Origin: Steroidobacter denitrificans
Lineage (GTDB): Bacteria > Pseudomonadota > Gammaproteobacteria > Steroidobacterales > Steroidobacteraceae
Length of the DNA stretch: 64,000 nt
Direction of reading: 5' to 3'
Assembly: GCF_001579945.1 (NCBI RefSeq)
Contig: NZ_CP011971.1
Coordinates: 2,134,001 to 2,198,000 of the forward strand
Shown in pieces: positions 1-9,318 of this stretch. The notes beneath the pieces were generated by a model. The model was not told where the DNA came from. It saw nothing but the letters and a program-made list of their open reading frames with translations, and did no database searches. How positions within the stretch are numbered: the first letter of the stretch is position 1; every line of letters starts with the position of its first letter. Made by a program: the position numbers and the translations under genes.

Positions 1-1092
1 CAGACCCCGTATTACCTCATCGACAAGCAGGAGCTGCTGCGCAATATGCGCATCCTGCAGCTCGTGCGCGAGCGTTCCGGCGCGAAGCTGCTGCTGGCCC
101 TGAAATGCTTTGCGGCCTGGTCGGTGTTCGATCTCATGCGCCGGCACATGGACGGCACCACCTCTTCTTCATTGTATGAAGTCAGGCTGGGCCGCGAGAA
201 ATTCGGCGGCGAGACGCATGCCTACAGCGTGGCCTATGCGGATCATGAAATCGACGAAGTGATCTCGTACGCCGACAAGATCATTTTCAATTCCATCGGC
301 CAGCTGGAGCGTTATATGGATCGCACCGGCGAGCTGCCGCGCGGTCTGCGCCTGAATCCCGGCATGAGCAGCTCCAGCTTCGATCTCGCCGATCCCGCGC
401 GCCCCTACAGCCGTCTGGGGGAGTGGGATATCGCCAAGGTCGAACCGTATTGCGAACGGATTTCCGGCTTCATGATCCACAACAATTGCGAAAACCGCAG
501 TTTCGAGCTGTTCGATGACATGCTCGGCCGGATCGAGGCGCGCTTCGGCGCCTTGTTCGAGCGCGTCGAGTGGGTCAGCCTGGGCGGCGGCATACATTTC
601 ACCGGCGCGGATTACCCGCTGGAAGCATTCTGCGAGCGGCTCAGGATGTTTGCACAACGCTATGGCGTACAGGTCTATCTCGAACCCGGCGAGGCGGCCA
701 TCACGCGCAGCACGACCTTGGAAGTGAGTGTGCTGGACACTTTGTACAACGGCAAGCACCTGGCGATCGTCGACAGTTCGGTCGAGGCGCATATGCTCGA
801 TCTGCTCATCTATCGGGAACGCGCCAGAATCGAGTCCGATACCGGTGCGCACACCTATATGGTCTGTGGAAAATCCTGCCTGGCGGGAGACATCTTCGGC
901 GAGTTCCGCTTCGAGAATGCGCTGCAGGTGGGTGACCGGCTGTCCATCCAGGACGCTGCCGGTTACACGATGGTAAAAAAGAACTGGTTCAACGGCGTTC
1001 GCATGCCGGCGATCGTAGTTCGCGAACTCGATGGCACCCTCGAGGTACAGCGGGAATTCTCGTTCGAGGATTACGCGGCCAGCCTTTCCTGA
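1..1092 (+). CDS. nspC: Carboxynorspermidine decarboxylase, 5' end outside window
   Basis: PLP-dependent decarboxylase of the alanine-racemase fold that removes the carboxyl group from carboxynorspermidine or carboxyspermidine in the alternative polyamine pathway; cytosolic. The frame is open from base 1, reading TPYYLIDK before the first in-window ATG at 46, so the true start lies upstream and only 363 codons are visible. The PLP lysine sits in LLLALKCFAAW near visible residue 35. The glycine-rich phosphate-binding stretch SLGGGIHFTG and the C-terminal catalytic cysteine motif CLAGDIFGEF are present. The partner dehydrogenase follows after 46 bases, the usual pairing. The family is clear; norspermidine versus spermidine as product cannot be told from sequence. 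Confidence 0.93.
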   Translation, partial: QTPYYLIDKQELLRNMRILQLVRERSGAKLLLALKCFAAWSVFDLMRRHMDGTTSSSLYEVRLGREKFGGETHAYSVAYADHEIDEVISYADKIIFNSIGQLERYMDRTGELPRGLRLNPGMSSSSFDLADPARPYSRLGEWDIAKVEPYCERISGFMIHNNCENRSFELFDDMLGRIEARFGALFERVEWVSLGGGIHFTGADYPLEAFCERLRMFAQRYGVQVYLEPGEAAITRSTTLEVSVLDTLYNGKHLAIVDSSVEAHMLDLLIYRERARIESDTGAHTYMVCGKSCLAGDIFGEFRFENALQVGDRLSIQDAAGYTMVKKNWFNGVRMPAIVVRELDGTLEVQREFSFEDYAASLS

Positions 1093-1138
1093 AGACTGGC
1101 CGGCTTTCGTCAACTCCCAAAGGAGGTTCACACACGAA

Positions 1139-2380
1139 ATGAAAAAGAATGTTCTGATCATCGGCGCAGGCGGAGTCGCCCAGGTCGTGGCTCACAAGTG
1201 CGCACAGAACAACGATGTGCTTGGCGATGTGCATATTGCTTCCAGAACCGTGGAAAAGTGCCGCAAGATCGTCGAATCCGTCCACGAAAAGAAGGCTCTC
1301 AAGGTGGACGGCACGCTCGCGGCGCATACGCTCGATGCGCTGGATACCGAGGCCGTCAAGGCGCTGATCCGCTCCACGGGCAGCCAGATCGTGATCAACG
1401 TAGGCTCGGCCTTCGTCAACATGTCGGTGTTGTCCGCCTGCATCGACACGGGCGCCGCCTATCTGGATACCGCCATTCACGAAGATCCTCTCAAGATCTG
1501 TGAAGCACCGCCGTGGTATGCCAACTACGAATGGAAGCGCCGCGAGGAATGCGCGCGCAAGGGCATCACCGCCGTGCTAGGCGCGGGTTTCGATCCGGGA
1601 GTCGTCAACGCCTACGCGGCCCTCGCGCGCGATGAATATTTCGACAAGATCGAATCGGTGGACATCATCGACGTCAATGCCGGTGAGCATGGTCGTTGGT
1701 TCGCGACCAATTTCGATCCTGAAATCAACTTCCGTGAATTCACCGGGCAGGTCTGGTCCTGGCAGAACCGCCAATGGGTTTCGAACCAGATGTTCGAAGT
1801 CAAGAAGGTGTGGGACTTGCCGGTGGTGGGCGAGCGTACGACCTATATGACCGGCCACGATGAAATTCATTCCTTGTCGAAAAATCTGGACGTGCCGCAT
1901 GTGCGCTTCTGGATGGGTTTCGGCGAGCGCTACATCACTGTCTTCACGGTGCTGAAGAATCTTGGTCTGCTATCGGAACAGCCCATCACGACCGCCGAAG
2001 GCCAGCAGGTCGTGCCGCTCAAGGTCGTCAAGGCCGTACTGCCCGACCCCTCCTCGCTCGCCCCCGAGTACAAGGGCAAGACTTGTATCGGCGATCTGGT
2101 CAAGGGCATCAAGGACGGCAAGGAACGCGAAGTGTTCATTTACAACATCGCCGATCACGAGGAAGCCTACAAGGAAGTCGCCAGCCAAGGCATCTCCTAT
2201 ACGGCCGGTGTTCCGGCCGCCGCCGCCGCCATCCTGATCGCCCGGGGAGACTGGGACGTCAAGACGATGGCGAATGTCGAGGAACTGCCGCCACGGCCCT
2301 TCCTGGGTCTGCTGGACAGGATGGGATTGCCGACCTGCATCAGGGATGAACAGGGCGAACGTCGGCTTCATTTTGCCTGA
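1139..2380 (+). CDS. Carboxynorspermidine/carboxyspermidine dehydrogenase (saccharopine dehydrogenase family)
   Basis: NAD(P)H-dependent enzyme that condenses L-aspartate semialdehyde with a diamine to give carboxy(nor)spermidine, the substrate of the preceding decarboxylase. The 413-residue protein opens with the Rossmann motif VLIIGAGGVAQVVAH and continues with the conserved saccharopine-dehydrogenase-like segments GAGFDPGVVNAYAALA and NVGSAF. ATG at 1139 is chosen because a perfect AGGAGG lies at 1121-1126; a longer frame from 1031 overlaps nspC and has no such site. It is probably co-transcribed with nspC. It ends 42 bases from the convergent relaxase gene, so the conjugation block abuts it directly. 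Confidence 0.92.
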   Translation: MKKNVLIIGAGGVAQVVAHKCAQNNDVLGDVHIASRTVEKCRKIVESVHEKKALKVDGTLAAHTLDALDTEAVKALIRSTGSQIVINVGSAFVNMSVLSACIDTGAAYLDTAIHEDPLKICEAPPWYANYEWKRREECARKGITAVLGAGFDPGVVNAYAALARDEYFDKIESVDIIDVNAGEHGRWFATNFDPEINFREFTGQVWSWQNRQWVSNQMFEVKKVWDLPVVGERTTYMTGHDEIHSLSKNLDVPHVRFWMGFGERYITVFTVLKNLGLLSEQPITTAEGQQVVPLKVVKAVLPDPSSLAPEYKGKTCIGDLVKGIKDGKEREVFIYNIADHEEAYKEVASQGISYTAGVPAAAAAILIARGDWDVKTMANVEELPPRPFLGLLDRMGLPTCIRDEQGERRLHFA

Positions 2381-2422
2381 CGCGCCGCCGTACGAGCAGC
2401 GATGGCAGTGCATCACCACGCG

Positions 2423-3463
2423 TCACAAGGAAAAGTCGTCGCCGCGCCGCGGTCCGGCACTCATGGAGCGCGAACGCTCTTCGCTCGCATTCCTTTGTGC
2501 CGCTCCCTGGCCAGTTGCCGCCGACCCGGCGCGCAGGCGCAGCCAGGCCTCACGCGCCTGCCGGCGAATGGTTTGCGGATCCCTGGTATCGGACAGCGCA
2601 GCGCTGCGCTCCAGACGGGCCCGCACCCTGGCGTGATAGGCCTCGCGCAAGCGTTCCGCCGCGACACTGCGCACCCCGCGGCGCTCCATCTGGAAGGCGG
2701 CGAATGGAATCCTGACCTGCGGCTCCCGGTCGATGCCCTGGGCCTCCAGGGAGCGATGATCGATGCGCACATCGATATGCGCTTCGCGCAATGCCTCGTT
2801 CGCCAGATTCGCCCATTGTTCGCGAACCACACGATACTCGTCTCCGCCGGCCGGCAGCCCCAACTGACGTCGCCGGCCCCAACTCATATCCATTCCTGTC
2901 TTGGCGCCCAGTCCTCGCTCGGTCAGCTCCCGCGTCGTCGTCAACAGGTGTGCATGGTGATTGCGCGGATCGGCGCCCTCGCGCGGCATATGGACCGCCA
3001 GATCGACCGCCACGTTGTAGCGGTCGGCCAGCAGACTCGAGAAATTCCGTGCCAGCACGATGCGCTGCCGAGTATTCAGTTCATACGGTAGCGCCACCAT
3101 GAATTCGCGCGCGACGCGCGAATCGCTGCGTTGCTCGGCCCATTCCACTGCGTTCCACAAACAGGAGCGGTTGCGCGCCCAGTCCATGTCGGAACCGGAT
3201 TCATACGCCGCCGCACGCACACCGGTCCGGGTATCGATCCGGGCATGAATTTCGGCAACGGCCCCGTGAGCCTGGACGGGAACGCCGAAGCAAGCAGGCA
3301 ATACGATCTGCGAGTGATATACATCAAGGCGTGCGGAATGATCGAACCAACGGCTGCTGCGCTCATCGCGGATGCGCTCGCCGGCACGATACGCCGCGGC
3401 AGCCGTGGCACGGCGCCCGGCGCTGCGGCTCAGGGACCGAATATCGAGCTGATAGATGGCCAT
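2423..3463 (-). CDS. MobA/MobL-family relaxase
   Basis: Putative DNA-nicking relaxase that would cut at an origin of transfer and lead the strand into the VirB/D4 channel. It has 346 residues. The N-terminus MAIYQLDIRSLSRSAGR followed by ATAAAAYRAGERI is the MobA/MobL/TraA-type opening. The three-histidine metal motif region is NHHAHLLTTTRELTERGLG near residues 190-210, with an upstream DLAVHMPREGAD segment. The start at 3463 is supported by AGGAGG ten bases upstream; it overlaps the end of virD4 by 34 bases. No helicase or primase domain is present, so this is the short form. It is the last gene of the T4SS operon. No oriT was recognised beside it. Confidence 0.85.
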   Translation of the reverse strand: MAIYQLDIRSLSRSAGRRATAAAAYRAGERIRDERSSRWFDHSARLDVYHSQIVLPACFGVPVQAHGAVAEIHARIDTRTGVRAAAYESGSDMDWARNRSCLWNAVEWAEQRSDSRVAREFMVALPYELNTRQRIVLARNFSSLLADRYNVAVDLAVHMPREGADPRNHHAHLLTTTRELTERGLGAKTGMDMSWGRRRQLGLPAGGDEYRVVREQWANLANEALREAHIDVRIDHRSLEAQGIDREPQVRIPFAAFQMERRGVRSVAAERLREAYHARVRARLERSAALSDTRDPQTIRRQAREAWLRLRAGSAATGQGAAQRNASEERSRSMSAGPRRGDDFSL

Positions 3464-5148
3464 GCGCCCACCTCCTGTGCTGGCTGCCGCGATCCGTTCG
3501 GCGGCTGCAGTGCGACCCGTAGCCACTGCGGACGGGAGGCGAACTTCAGATAACCCTGCAGATCCGCCAACTGCTCGATCTGCGAATCCATCACCGCCGG
3601 TTCGATGGCGAAGTGTTCGGCACGCGTCGTCGAGCCCGTCCACTGTGCCGAATGACGCGTGTGCGACACCGATATGCGCCGGATCTCGCGCTGTCCGATG
3701 AGCCGTGATGCAAAGTGAGAGGTGCCGCCATGCTCGCTGCCCGAACAGCGCAGAATGAGCGTGTTGCCGCAATTCTCCACGATGGTCTGCGCCTCGCCGG
3801 CGCCATAGGTGCTCGACACCTGGGCGATGGATTGGAAACCCAGCACGCAGCGGCCGCCGAATTTGCGCAGCCGCGCCAGCGCGTCCTTCAATCCATCGAT
3901 CTGGCCGATCGCATCGAGTTCATCCACGACGAACCACAGACGCTGATCGCCTTCCCCTTGATTCATGGCTTCAAAGATGGCGAGCCGCATTCAGGCCGAT
4001 ACCGCCGAACGCAAGGCGGCGATCTGGCCGGCCCGATAGGGAATGAACAACACGCCCGAGCCGTCCACAGCCGCCCCCGCGACCTCCCGTGTCACTCCCC
4101 GTGCCACCCCCCTTGCTACCCCCCTTGCTACCCATTGCCGCACCGAGAAGGGCTGCGCATCCTGTGCGGCGACATGCTCCAATGCATCGACCGCCGAGCT
4201 GGTGACCGAACGGATCGAGTCGAACATGCGCCCGTTGTGCTCCTCCAGAAAGGGCTGTGCCGGCGTCCCGGCCACCAGGCCTTTGAGCTCCGCAGTATCG
4301 GCGCTCACCAGCAGACGATAGAGTTCGGCCGTGTCACTTATGCCCGCGGCGTGCGCCTGGCGCGTCACGGCGCAAAAGAACGTGCGTGCATATGCTCGCC
4401 AACTCCGATCCGGACCGCCATGATCGGGGATCAAGGAACGTGCCAGTTGATCGATGTCGTAGCTGGTCTGGATTTCTCCGAATAGATCCCACTTCACCGA
4501 AGCCGGCTCGAAGGGGTTGAGAATCACATCCCCGCGCCGCGGATCATGAAAACGCCGGAGGTAGCCGCCATCCGGATCGGCGATCACCGCGCGGTCCCCG
4601 CGGGCAAGCGCCCCCTGCAATAGTTCGCGAATCGCCGTGCTTTTGCCGGTACCCGTGGTGCCGATCAGCTTGAAATGCTTGGTCTCATCCATCGGCGCCA
4701 GCGCAAACCCGGCCAGGGTGACCGGTGTATTTCGCTCTGCCCGGGCGCGAGAGTGCGCGGCGCGCTCCTCGATGATCGTGCCGCGATGATGCCGGTCTAC
4801 CCCGGCCTCGCCGCCGCGTGCCCAGCGCAGGCCGCCGGCGTAGCCCACACCGGCGCTCAAACAGATGCCCACCGAGAGCGACCACAGGCTGCTGCCGGAC
4901 AAGGGGGGCAGAAACGAACCGACAGCGGCCAATCCGGCTGCGGTCACGCCGGTCAAGGGCGCCGCCAGGAGCGGCGAGAGCAGCCAACGGCGCCAGGATG
5001 CCCGGGCACGCATCAACCCCACCAGCATGGGGCCCTGAACGCTGGCATAGGCCAGCGCCAGCGCCGGCCCGCCGCGCAGCTGTGCAGCCCACTCGGCCAT
5101 GCCGGTCAATCCTGCACCGAACACCGCCGAGGTTTCAGGGATGAGCAT
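3430..5148 (-). pseudogene. virD4: VirD4/TraD-type coupling ATPase interrupted by an in-frame TGA
   Basis: Inner-membrane coupling protein that would bring the relaxase-DNA complex to the T4SS. Reading from ATG 5148 (AGGAACAGGT upstream; overlaps virB11 by 14 bases) gives two or three hydrophobic segments within about 110 residues, then Walker A GTTGTGKST near residue 160. A TGA at 3991-3993 is codon 386. The same frame continues with ATG and MRLAIFEAMNQ, then Walker B LWFVVDELDA and LRKFGGRCVLGFQSIAQVSS. Relatives, from memory, have Trp at this point, so a TGG to TGA change is likely. The products would be a 385-residue N part and, if restarted at the adjacent ATG, a 186-residue C part. A sequencing error or read-through is the alternative. 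Confidence 0.85.
4082..4129 (-). repeat. 12-bp in-frame tandem repeat inside virD4 (four units)
   Basis: Four 12-base units, two of them identical (4106-4117 and 4118-4129) and two diverged (4082-4105). They encode a repeated Val-Ala-Arg-Gly-like tetrapeptide just before the VLFIPYRAGQI segment. The unit is a multiple of three, so copy changes keep the frame. It looks like slippage expansion in a surface loop ahead of the Walker B half. Confidence 0.85.
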
Positions 5149-6280
5149 CGACCTGTTCCTGTCGAGCGCCCCGGATGCGGCGACGGCGCTCGCAGCGGCG
5201 GCAAGAGCGTGTACCTGCCGCCGCCGCGGCATATTTGCGCCGGGGCTCATACCAGATCTCGCGAATGAAACGCTCCTGGCGCTCCACCGCGCACTGAATG
5301 ACCACATCCACCAGCATGTACAGCAGACTCTTGATGGCGCCTCTGGCGAGCGAACGTCCGCCACGACTTTGCTTGACCAGCAATACGAGCTGTTCGAAGG
5401 CCAGTTCGGCGCTGCCGGCATGGATGCTGGTAATGGATCCGGGATGTCCCGAGTTGACGTTACGCAGGTAGTCGAAGGCCTCTTCGGCACGCAACTCGGC
5501 CAGCAAGATCCGGTCCGGTCTCATGCGCAAACAGGATTCCAGCAATTGTCGCGGCACCACCCGCGCCAGTCCCTGATCCTCCTTGCTGTAGAACAGCCTG
5601 ACATGATTGGGATGGCGATCGAGCACCAGTTCGCGCGCATCCTCGATCGTTACCAGACGTTCCTGCGGCGGAATCTCCTGGATCAACGCCTTGGTCAACG
5701 TGGTCTTGCCCGAGCCGGTCGGTCCCGATACCAGGATGTTCTTGCGGCTGCGCACGGCCAAACGCATGAAGGCTTCGTAGCTGCGCGCGGCAAGCAGTTT
5801 CTGCAAGTGGGTTTCCGTGTCATCGGGCGCATCGTCTGCACTCCGGGTGGCGCGAAACATTCCGCGGCCCGCCAGCTCGCCGACGGACCACACTTCCTCG
5901 GCCGGGCGGCGCAAGGTGATGGCGACGCAACCCGGGGTGGTTGCCGGCGGAATGACGATTTGCACCCGCTCCCCGCTGGGTAGCGAGGCGCACAACAACG
6001 GAGAGGTTGCATCGACGCGCTGACAGGTGGCATTTGCAACCAGCTTGGCAAAGCGCAGGCACCAGTCGAAATCCGCGAACGCAAGTATCTCGCGACACCA
6101 TCCCGAGCGAGTCTCGATGAAGGCCTCGCCGGGCCGATTGATGCACAGCTCCGTCACCTCCCGGTTCGCCAACAAAGGACGCAGCGCATCGAGCGTATGA
6201 TCCAGGGAGGAGAATGCCGCCCTGGATTGCGGCCGCTGCACGGCAGGCATGGCACATCCGCGGTCGGTACCTGCCTTCAT
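5135..6280 (-). CDS. virB11: VirB11-family T4SS ATPase
   Basis: Hexameric traffic ATPase on the cytoplasmic face of the T4SS that powers pilus assembly and substrate transfer. It has 381 residues. The N-terminal domain includes VTELCINRPGEAFIE. Walker A is VSGPTGSGKTTLTKAL near residue 185, followed by the Asp-box TIEDARELVL, then RPDRILLAELRAEEAFDYLR and the His-box GHPGSITSIHAGSA. ATG 6280 is chosen over longer frames because GGGAGGGGTGAC stands just upstream and the start sits two bases past the virB10 stop (TGACATG). All key residues are present. The 3' end overlaps the virD4 start. Confidence 0.95.
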   Translation of the reverse strand: MKAGTDRGCAMPAVQRPQSRAAFSSLDHTLDALRPLLANREVTELCINRPGEAFIETRSGWCREILAFADFDWCLRFAKLVANATCQRVDATSPLLCASLPSGERVQIVIPPATTPGCVAITLRRPAEEVWSVGELAGRGMFRATRSADDAPDDTETHLQKLLAARSYEAFMRLAVRSRKNILVSGPTGSGKTTLTKALIQEIPPQERLVTIEDARELVLDRHPNHVRLFYSKEDQGLARVVPRQLLESCLRMRPDRILLAELRAEEAFDYLRNVNSGHPGSITSIHAGSAELAFEQLVLLVKQSRGGRSLARGAIKSLLYMLVDVVIQCAVERQERFIREIWYEPRRKYAAAAAGTRSCRRCERRRRIRGARQEQVDAHP

Positions 6281-6281
6281 G

Positions 6282-7667
6282 TCACCCCTCCCCAGCCGCA
6301 CCGGGTTCATACGCAGGCGACTGCGGGCGTTGCCGGCGCACCTGCAGGTCATAGACCGTGCTGAAATCCAGATCGCGCGCGACCAGCACCTGGATGCGCT
6401 CGCCCTGTGCCTTGGTAATGGTGGGTGGGATATCGATCGTCCCTCTGAGCACCTCGGTGAGGATGTCGCGCGAGGAAGAAGGGTTGTAAATGACCGTTGC
6501 ATTGCCGGAACCGGCAGACTGCACCGCCGCCTGCATGGCGCCATCGATCATCGAGATCAGGATCGCGGCGCCGAACCGGTCCCAGAAATGCCGCTCGACC
6601 TTGCCGGGCAATCCGGAGCGCCCCAACTCATCGGTGCCCGGAGAGTCCAGGGCGACGACTACGCCGGTCGGAGTGCGTGCCTCGGTCCAGACCACGAACA
6701 CGCGCGCGGCGCCCTGGCGGACCTGCCCTCGAGTTTCCCCGACCAGCTTCGTGCCGCGCTCCAGCAGTACGACCTTGCCATCCGCGCCGAAGGTATCGAT
6801 CGCGGTGATGCAAGTGGTCATGCCGGGAAGCGTGGAATCGATCGCCGTCTCCAGGGTGCAATCGATGAACGCTCCCTTGGGCAGCAGCAGCCTGCGGGTC
6901 GGCAACACTTGGGCACGGACCACGGCGGCGACATCGTGCCGCAGCAGCTGGCTCATGGCGCCGGATTCCCTGCCCCTTGCAGACGATGCGTCGTCGGCGC
7001 GCAGACTGCCGCCATCCGGGTCATCGAAAGGATCTGCCGCGGCGCCCCGCGCAGAACGAAGCATGAACGGCGCGCCGGCCAGTCGACGCTCCAGCGCACG
7101 GCGCGCCGGCGTCATGGTCTCGGCAGCGCATGATCCAGCCTCCGGGAGGCAGGCCATTCCCACCGTTCCCGCAGTCGCCTCCAGCGCCATGCGCGGCAGG
7201 GAACCCAGGTCGATCCCGTTGTCGCCAGATGGATGCGCCGTCTCTGCGGCATGGGCAACGGCCACCATGCGCGGCGGTTCGATGGGCGCCAGCGGCGGCA
7301 GGCTCGGCGTATCGATCAGTTCCGCCGAGGCCGGCGCCTGGGCGTGCGCATGCCGGGTGATCACTCGTGTGTAATACCAGCCCAGCAGACCCAGTCCCAT
7401 GGCGATCATCAAGGCCGCGCTCATCATGCTGCTGGTTCGCGACTGCAGAGAAACGGCCTGGCTGACGGACGGCGTGCCTCGTTCGCCCGCGACAAAACCG
7501 CGCCGGATCCAACCGGATGCTGCCGACTGCGTCTCGGGCTGCGGCGGCCGGCCGGAACCTGGTAAACCGGAGCCTGGCGAAGCCGCCTGCGCGCCGTGTT
7601 CTCCGGCCGGTTCTGGAGCCGTGAATCCATCGGTCTGGAGCTTCGGATCCTGGTCGGCCGGATTCAT
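6282..7667 (-). CDS. virB10: VirB10/TrbI-type T4SS channel protein
   Basis: Spans inner to outer membrane and forms part of the core channel. The 461 residues show a cytoplasmic Pro/Gly-rich N-terminus, one transmembrane segment (SSMMSAALMIAMGLGLLGWYY, about residues 78-98) and a proline-rich periplasmic linker. The TrbI/VirB10 beta domain contains LLPKGAFIDCTLETAI, VLLERGTKLVGE and the antenna-like hydrophobic helix FGAAILISMIDGAMQAAV. A cysteine pair in CTLETAIDSTLPGMTTC is typical of the family. Its ATG overlaps the virB9 stop by four bases and virB11 follows without a gap, so translation is coupled. Confidence 0.94.
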   Translation of the reverse strand: MNPADQDPKLQTDGFTAPEPAGEHGAQAASPGSGLPGSGRPPQPETQSAASGWIRRGFVAGERGTPSVSQAVSLQSRTSSMMSAALMIAMGLGLLGWYYTRVITRHAHAQAPASAELIDTPSLPPLAPIEPPRMVAVAHAAETAHPSGDNGIDLGSLPRMALEATAGTVGMACLPEAGSCAAETMTPARRALERRLAGAPFMLRSARGAAADPFDDPDGGSLRADDASSARGRESGAMSQLLRHDVAAVVRAQVLPTRRLLLPKGAFIDCTLETAIDSTLPGMTTCITAIDTFGADGKVVLLERGTKLVGETRGQVRQGAARVFVVWTEARTPTGVVVALDSPGTDELGRSGLPGKVERHFWDRFGAAILISMIDGAMQAAVQSAGSGNATVIYNPSSSRDILTEVLRGTIDIPPTITKAQGERIQVLVARDLDFSTVYDLQVRRQRPQSPAYEPGAAGEG

Positions 7668-8575
7668 GGCCGCGCGCTCCGCGTCGAGCGAGTCACCTCG
7701 GCGGCTACCGTACCGGACTGCAATCGCTCACTGGTACCGCCGAAACGCTTGTTGACGATGCAGCCGGCGAGCTTTCCGCGCCGAACGATGAGCCGCCGGA
7801 CGACGCGATGCAGTATCACGTCGCTCGCGTCCATGCTGAAATTCAATAGCGACTCTGTTCCATCGTCGTTGCGAACGAAGATCGCCGGCTGCTCGGAGCG
7901 CGCGCCGAAGCGCAGGCGCGTGTGGATACCGTCGTCGGACGCGGCATCGGGCCTCAGGGCAGGATGACCGCAGTACCAATAATCCAGATTGACCGCGCGG
8001 ACACTGTTGCGCAGTTTGGCATCCGTATCGCCAGCCTCACGCGGCACACCGCCGGACGGACGGTTCGCCGGCCGCCCGGAGGAGTCTTCCCCGATGGCGG
8101 ACGGATAAGCGAAGCGCAGCACATAGGTCACCTCTTCCCGGGCGGGATCGGGCGGCCTGCTGCCGGCAACATAATCGAATTGATAATGGCGCCGGTTGGT
8201 CAAAACCGTCAAATTGGTGCGAACCTGCGTCGCGCCGGGCTTGAGAAACAAATGATTGTCCTGCGCACTGAACGACAGCCCTTCCAGATCGCCGGCGCCC
8301 AGACCGATGAAATATTCACCGGCCTCGAACTGCAGGTCGATCTGGTAGCCGACATGGCCTAGAAGACGGTAGACCTGATCATCGCTGTAGACAGCGGTGC
8401 GAATCCGGCTATCGAGCCGGCCCCGGCTCGGCCAGGCCTCGGCGGCCGCCTCGTAGGCGCTCAGGCACATGCCGAACAGCAGGATGGCGCCCAGAAAACC
8501 TCCCGGCGCCGCAAGGCGATACACCCGGCGCAGCCTGCGGCGCGGCGCCGACCCCGGACTTGGAGACGCGATCAT
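7664..8575 (-). CDS. virB9: VirB9-type T4SS outer-membrane complex protein
   Basis: Periplasmic/outer-membrane component that binds VirB7 and VirB10 in the core complex. It has 303 residues with a basic N-terminus and one hydrophobic signal segment (GGFLGAILLFGMCLSAYEAAA, ending near residue 45). Family landmarks are IRTAVYSDDQVYRL, NHLFLKPGATQVRTNLTV, VTYVLRFAYP, the NLDYWYCG stretch before the C-terminal domain, and HRVVRRLIVRRGKLAGCIVN. It overlaps virB8 upstream and virB10 downstream by four bases each. Confidence 0.94.
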   Translation of the reverse strand: MIASPSPGSAPRRRLRRVYRLAAPGGFLGAILLFGMCLSAYEAAAEAWPSRGRLDSRIRTAVYSDDQVYRLLGHVGYQIDLQFEAGEYFIGLGAGDLEGLSFSAQDNHLFLKPGATQVRTNLTVLTNRRHYQFDYVAGSRPPDPAREEVTYVLRFAYPSAIGEDSSGRPANRPSGGVPREAGDTDAKLRNSVRAVNLDYWYCGHPALRPDAASDDGIHTRLRFGARSEQPAIFVRNDDGTESLLNFSMDASDVILHRVVRRLIVRRGKLAGCIVNKRFGGTSERLQSGTVAAEVTRSTRSARP

Positions 8576-9318
8576 GATGTCTCTCCGCCGGCTGCGGCTG
8601 TAGATACGGCCGGCGATGCATCGCGCGGGCGCGCCAGCACTTCCGGCTCAGCGACGAACTCCATGATCTTGAAACCCAGCGGATTCCATCGGCGTGCACG
8701 GGGATCCTTCGGCACCTTGCCATAGGTGTATTGCAGTGTCGCAATCCAATGAGTGAACTGCGCCTGGCTGCCGTTGCCCGGGCGCTGTGCCTTGACGTAG
8801 CGCACTTGCGCCAGGTCCGTCACGCCGCTGCCGCGCTCGAAAAAACTGATGGACTCCACCTGCGTGTGCACCGTGCCGCCGTCCTTGTGGACGTTGAGCG
8901 GCGAATCGGGATTGGTCAGGCTCCATTGCGAGGACCATTGCTGATTACGCCGGGCTGCATGGAACGCACCGCATTCCTCATAGTCGCTTTCGGCCGTGGC
9001 AAAATTGAATCGCTCGCACACCCTGATGTAGTGCGATAGAAAATAACGGGTCACCGCCTCGTCCATGGTCGCCTCACCCGTATACACCGGTACGACATCG
9101 ACGATGCCGGTGCTCTTGTCCATCCGTACCACGAAAGGTTCGACGCGTTTGAGCGGCATCAGCAGCATCAATGCCGCAGCAGCGGAAATCGCGCATATCC
9201 ACCCCGCACCTGCCACCCTCCAGGCCACGCGTGCATCGCGCCGCAATGAGGCGGCACGGTCCTGGTCCCAGGACATCGCGTTCCTGAAATAATCCTGCAG
9301 CGGCTCATCCGCCTTCAT
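8572..9318 (-). CDS. virB8: VirB8-type T4SS assembly protein
   Basis: Bitopic inner-membrane protein that nucleates T4SS assembly through a periplasmic NTF2-like domain. The 248 residues begin with a short cytoplasmic part and a transmembrane helix (VAGAGWICAISAAAALMLL, about residues 35-53). These are followed by the conserved VEPFVVRMDKSTGIVDVVP segment and YFLSHYIRVCERFNFATAESDYEEC. The C-terminal VRYVKAQRPG and YTYGKVPKDPRARRWNPLGF segments are characteristic. The ATG is shared in a four-base overlap with the stop of the small lipoprotein gene upstream. Confidence 0.94.
   Translation of the reverse strand: MKADEPLQDYFRNAMSWDQDRAASLRRDARVAWRVAGAGWICAISAAAALMLLMPLKRVEPFVVRMDKSTGIVDVVPVYTGEATMDEAVTRYFLSHYIRVCERFNFATAESDYEECGAFHAARRNQQWSSQWSLTNPDSPLNVHKDGGTVHTQVESISFFERGSGVTDLAQVRYVKAQRPGNGSQAQFTHWIATLQYTYGKVPKDPRARRWNPLGFKIMEFVAEPEVLARPRDASPAVSTAAAGGETS

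Noticed and set aside
169-1161. Long minus-strand frame antisense to nspC
   Set aside because: nspC on the plus strand has clear catalytic motifs; the antisense frame is a codon-composition artefact of high GC. The same holds for long antisense frames over virB4, typA, the GGDEF/EAL gene, the SbcC-like gene and others.
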